Shown one piece after another: positions 5,560 to 7,419 of a DNA stretch of 7,419 nucleotides. The DNA comes from an uncultured Rubrobacteraceae bacterium. GTDB taxonomy: Bacteria; Actinomycetota; Rubrobacteria; Rubrobacterales; Rubrobacteraceae. Below the pieces are notes generated by a model. That model saw only the letters and a program-made list of their open reading frames with translations, was not told where the DNA came from and made no database searches. The translations under genes were made by a program, and so were the position numbers. Position 1 is the first letter of the stretch, and each line of letters begins with the position of its first letter. The stretch covers positions 1-7,419 of the forward strand of contig CADCUW010000116.1 in assembly GCA_902805985.1 (NCBI GenBank). Direction: 5' to 3'.

Positions 5560-6456
5560 CTAGTTCGCGTCAGCCGCCCTGTAGATGAAGGGCCTGATGT
5601 CCTCGGAGTTCGCCTCGGTGTAAACGCCGGGGAAGTTCTTGGCCCCGCACCCGTTACCGAAGCTGGTGATCCCGATCTGGGAGATACGCCCGTTGCTCCT
5701 CTCGACAAAGATCGGGCCTCCGGAGTCGCCCTGGCAGGTGTCCTTGTTCTCCCGGCCCGCGGCGAGCATGAGCCGCGGCTCGTAGTCGTCGTCACCGTAG
5801 GCGCGCCTGGCCGCGGCGTCCGAGACTATGGGCACCTGCGCCTCCTGAATCCTGACGGGGTAGCGGGGGTCGTTGTTGCTAGGCTGCTTGACCGTGCTCC
5901 CCCAGCCGGCGATCGTCGCCTGGTCGCCCGGATCCTCGAGGCCGTTGGAGGTCGTGGCCGGAATCTTGGCCGGCGCGATGTTCTTTATCGGTCGGCCCAG
6001 GTTCAGGACGGCCGCGTCGTAGCGGAAGGTGACGAGCGAGGTGGTGTACTGGGGGTGCCTGATGATGCTCTCGACGGAGCGCGTCTGACCCTGGCCCGGC
6101 TCCCTGAGGGACGTGAGTCCGACGGTGACGCGCAACTGCGGCGCCGTCACGGACTCGAGGCAATGCGCCGCGGTAAGGACGCTGTTGCGGTCTATGAGGG
6201 TGCCGCCGCAGAACTGCTGTTGGTAGGCCGAGTTCCCCCGCGTCGTGTCGCGTAGCGCGGCCACGAACCTGTACTCGCCGTCGGGTACGGGCTCCCCGCC
6301 CACAACCTGCGGCTGTATGGTTCCCCCGTCTTCTCCCGCGGGCTCCTCGGCGGCGAGTACCGGCACGGCCGCCCCGAGCGCCAACAGCATCGCGAGGAGC
6401 AATGCCAGAAGGTATCCCCTCACGTTTCCCGTCCCCGACTCGTTTCCGATCTTCAA
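5560..6456 (-). CDS. Secreted trypsin-like serine protease (S1 family)
   Basis: An extracellular endopeptidase of the chymotrypsin/trypsin fold. Numbered from the TTG at 6456 (298 residues), a signal peptide occupies about residues 1-37: MKIGNESGTGNVRG, a Leu/Ala-rich core, then a probable cut near VPVLAA/EE. A short propeptide leads to VVGG (51-54), the usual activation site. The triad is H98 (LTAAHC), D147 (RYDAAVL) and S245 (GDSGGP). D239, six residues before the serine, is the S1-pocket Asp that gives trypsin-type cleavage after Lys/Arg, and SFG and FPGVYT segments complete the pocket. Cysteine pairs expected for the 42-58 and 191-220 disulfides are present (CGGTL with AAHC; TCQGD with GNGCG). 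The start is not certain. TTG 6456 has AGGGGGG five bases upstream; GTG 6423 would give a shorter signal (MRGYLLALLL), and the frame is open back to GTG 6576, which would put an unlikely basic stretch before the signal. It is transcribed toward sbcC and has no evident functional link to it. Confidence 0.9.
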   Translation of the reverse strand: MKIGNESGTGNVRGYLLALLLAMLLALGAAVPVLAAEEPAGEDGGTIQPQVVGGEPVPDGEYRFVAALRDTTRGNSAYQQQFCGGTLIDRNSVLTAAHCLESVTAPQLRVTVGLTSLREPGQGQTRSVESIIRHPQYTTSLVTFRYDAAVLNLGRPIKNIAPAKIPATTSNGLEDPGDQATIAGWGSTVKQPSNNDPRYPVRIQEAQVPIVSDAAARRAYGDDDYEPRLMLAAGRENKDTCQGDSGGPIFVERSNGRISQIGITSFGNGCGAKNFPGVYTEANSEDIRPFIYRAADAN

Positions 6457-6461
6457 ACCGA

Positions 6462-6468
6462 CCCCCCT
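6462..6468 (-). promoter_or_regulatory. Ribosome binding site favouring the TTG start of the protease
   Basis: On the minus strand AGGGGGG (6468-6462) stands five bases before TTG 6456, the best purine-rich match near the possible starts. The GTG at 6423 has only a weaker GGGGA eight bases upstream. Confidence 0.4.
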
Positions 6469-6579
6469 CACTCGACCCTCCAACGACTTGCGTGTCCCCT
6501 CCGAGAGCGACTGGAGTTCTCCCGTTCGCGCTTGCAGAACCGACCGGCGTAGATCCCGGCACGCCTCTCGTCGCACGCA

Positions 6580-6611
6580 ATATTACTACAGCGACGCGGT
6601 GCCGGGGAGAA
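6580..6611 (-). promoter_or_regulatory. Weak promoter candidate for the protease gene, with long leader
   Basis: The stretch around 6579-6588 (minus strand TAGTAATATT) is the only AT-rich spot in the 220 bases between the protease start and the next gene, so it is the likeliest -10 region. TTCTCC at 6611-6606 could be a poor -35, 17 bases from TAGTAA. A start point near 6574 would leave a leader of roughly 115 bases before TTG 6456. Matches are poor. The rest of 6457-6676 shows no gene I can support, only a short imperfect hairpin around 6651-6667 that may lie in the 3' end of the upstream bPH2 transcript. Confidence 0.25.
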
Positions 6612-6676
6612 TCGCAGGGCCCATATCGCCGTCGAGCACCCCGCGTGTCGCGACGGAACTTCCGCCGGCACCCGGA

Positions 6677-7419
6677 TCAGGGCAGCGCCCCCTCCCGGTC
6701 TCTTTGTCCGTCGGCCCGCGCGGACAGCGCGCCGACAAGGTACCTCGCGTCGTCGAAGCCGAGGTCTGTTACCTCCAAGGCCGACCCTCCACCGCCAGAG
6801 GCGACCTCGGTCCCGAAGGTGGCGAGCCGGAGGCGCCGCTGGAGAGGGTTCTGCAGGACGCTGCGCGACTGGAGCCTGCGGCGGGGCGCCACGACGGTCA
6901 CGCGGGCGAGAGCCCGGGAGCGCACCACGAGGCGGTCACCCGCAAGCGCCCACCCCGCGTCTCGGAAACGCAGCCACCCGTAGAGGGCGAAGGGCACCAA
7001 CAGCCCGGCCGCCAGGAGGCCGAGGGCGCTGTCGAAGGCCACGAACGAGGCCAGCGCGCCCGCGGCGGCCAGTATCAGGGCGGGGGCGCAGGCCCTTGCG
7101 ACGTAGCGGCGGAGGGCTCGGCGCGGCAGCTCTCTCAGGGCCGGGGAGACGGCGAACTCGGGGGCTGCCTCGCGGAGCAGCGCCTGGACCTCGTCGAAGG
7201 GCAGCAGCGGGAACATCACCGCCGAGACCCCCGCGTCCTCGCCGTAGCCCGCGCTCTCGACGCGCAGGGAGGCCAGGCCGAAGGGCTGGCGCAGGAAGCC
7301 TTCGGAGATGCGGACGGCCTGGATGCGCCTGAGCGGGATCGTCGCCTCGCGCCGCTCCAACAAACCGCGCTTGATGTACAGGAAGTCCCCCTCGCGGGAG
7401 AGGGTGAAGCCGAAGTGGG
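6677..7419 (-). CDS. bPH2 (YdbT-like) membrane protein, C-terminal part
   Basis: A partial gene whose 5' end lies beyond the right edge; 246 codons are visible and the stop is TGA at 6679-6677. A TTG at 7363 is not a real start, because the frame stays open upstream and encodes HFGFTLSREGDFLYIKRGLL, the typical lead-in to a bacterial PH-like (bPH2, formerly DUF304) domain. That domain continues with RREATIPLRRIQAVRI. After it come two hydrophobic segments, about visible residues 109-128 and 131-149, likely a membrane hairpin. A second bPH2-like domain follows (RDAGWALAGDRLVVRSR, APRRRLQSRSVLQNPLQRR, ending ALEVTDLGFDDARYLVGAL). Known YdbT-type proteins alternate such domains with membrane helices and reside in the cytoplasmic membrane; their biochemical role is poorly defined. 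It points the same way as the protease but is separated from it by 220 bases, so a shared transcript is uncertain. Confidence 0.8.
   Translation of the reverse strand, partial: HFGFTLSREGDFLYIKRGLLERREATIPLRRIQAVRISEGFLRQPFGLASLRVESAGYGEDAGVSAVMFPLLPFDEVQALLREAAPEFAVSPALRELPRRALRRYVARACAPALILAAAGALASFVAFDSALGLLAAGLLVPFALYGWLRFRDAGWALAGDRLVVRSRALARVTVVAPRRRLQSRSVLQNPLQRRLRLATFGTEVASGGGGSALEVTDLGFDDARYLVGALSARADGQRDREGALP

Noticed and set aside
5491..6255. Plus-strand open frame opposite the protease
   Set aside because: It starts inside the terminator hairpin and translates the antisense of a gene with a complete catalytic triad.
6402..6983. Plus-strand open frame spanning the protease leader and the end of the bPH2 gene
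   Set aside because: It has Arg/Pro/Ser-rich low-information composition, no ribosome site I can see, and covers parts of two real genes on the other strand.
1..7419. CRISPR array, tRNA, rRNA or insertion sequence
   Set aside because: No regularly spaced repeats, cloverleaf-type sequence, rRNA segments, transposase or terminal inverted repeats were seen by eye on either strand.

Overview
The window is GC-rich, densely coded bacterial DNA with many GTG/TTG starts. The gene content (an SbcC/SbcD pair, a secreted trypsin-like protease, a bPH2/YdbT-like membrane protein) and base composition suggest a high-GC actinobacterium, perhaps Rubrobacter-like. The genus is an inference from style, not from a marker gene.

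Layout, left to right. Bases 1-317 hold the 3' part, or a short whole copy, of an unrecognised basic protein. Bases 318-1371 form a visibly more AT-rich block: a promoter-like region with a perfect TATAAT, then two genes joined by a 4-base TTGA stop/start overlap. The first encodes a PD-(D/E)XK nuclease-like domain whose C-terminus looks like the antitoxin of a type II toxin-antitoxin pair. The second encodes a RelE/ParE-like toxin. Bases 1372-1446 are a short promoter/leader region. Next comes sbcD (no ordinary start codon, 9-base tandem repeat at its 5' end), overlapped by 4 bases (GTGA) by sbcC, which runs to 5489. An 18-bp hairpin at 5488-5528 terminates sbcC and, from the other side, a convergent gene for a secreted trypsin-family serine protease (5560-6456, minus). 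Bases 6457-6676 carry that gene's leader and probable promoter. The right end holds the C-terminal 246 residues of a bPH2-domain membrane protein (minus), whose start lies outside the window.

How the genes work together. SbcC and SbcD form the bacterial Rad50-Mre11-type nuclease complex, which cuts hairpins and protein-blocked DNA ends. They are co-translated here. The nuclease-antitoxin/toxin pair is best read as an acquired module inserted just upstream of sbcDC. Its unusual feature is the fusion of a restriction-type nuclease fold directly to the antitoxin, which would let one polypeptide both sense or cut DNA and hold the toxin in check. That coupling is a hypothesis. The protease and bPH2 protein are cell-envelope or extracellular functions with no evident link to the repair genes.
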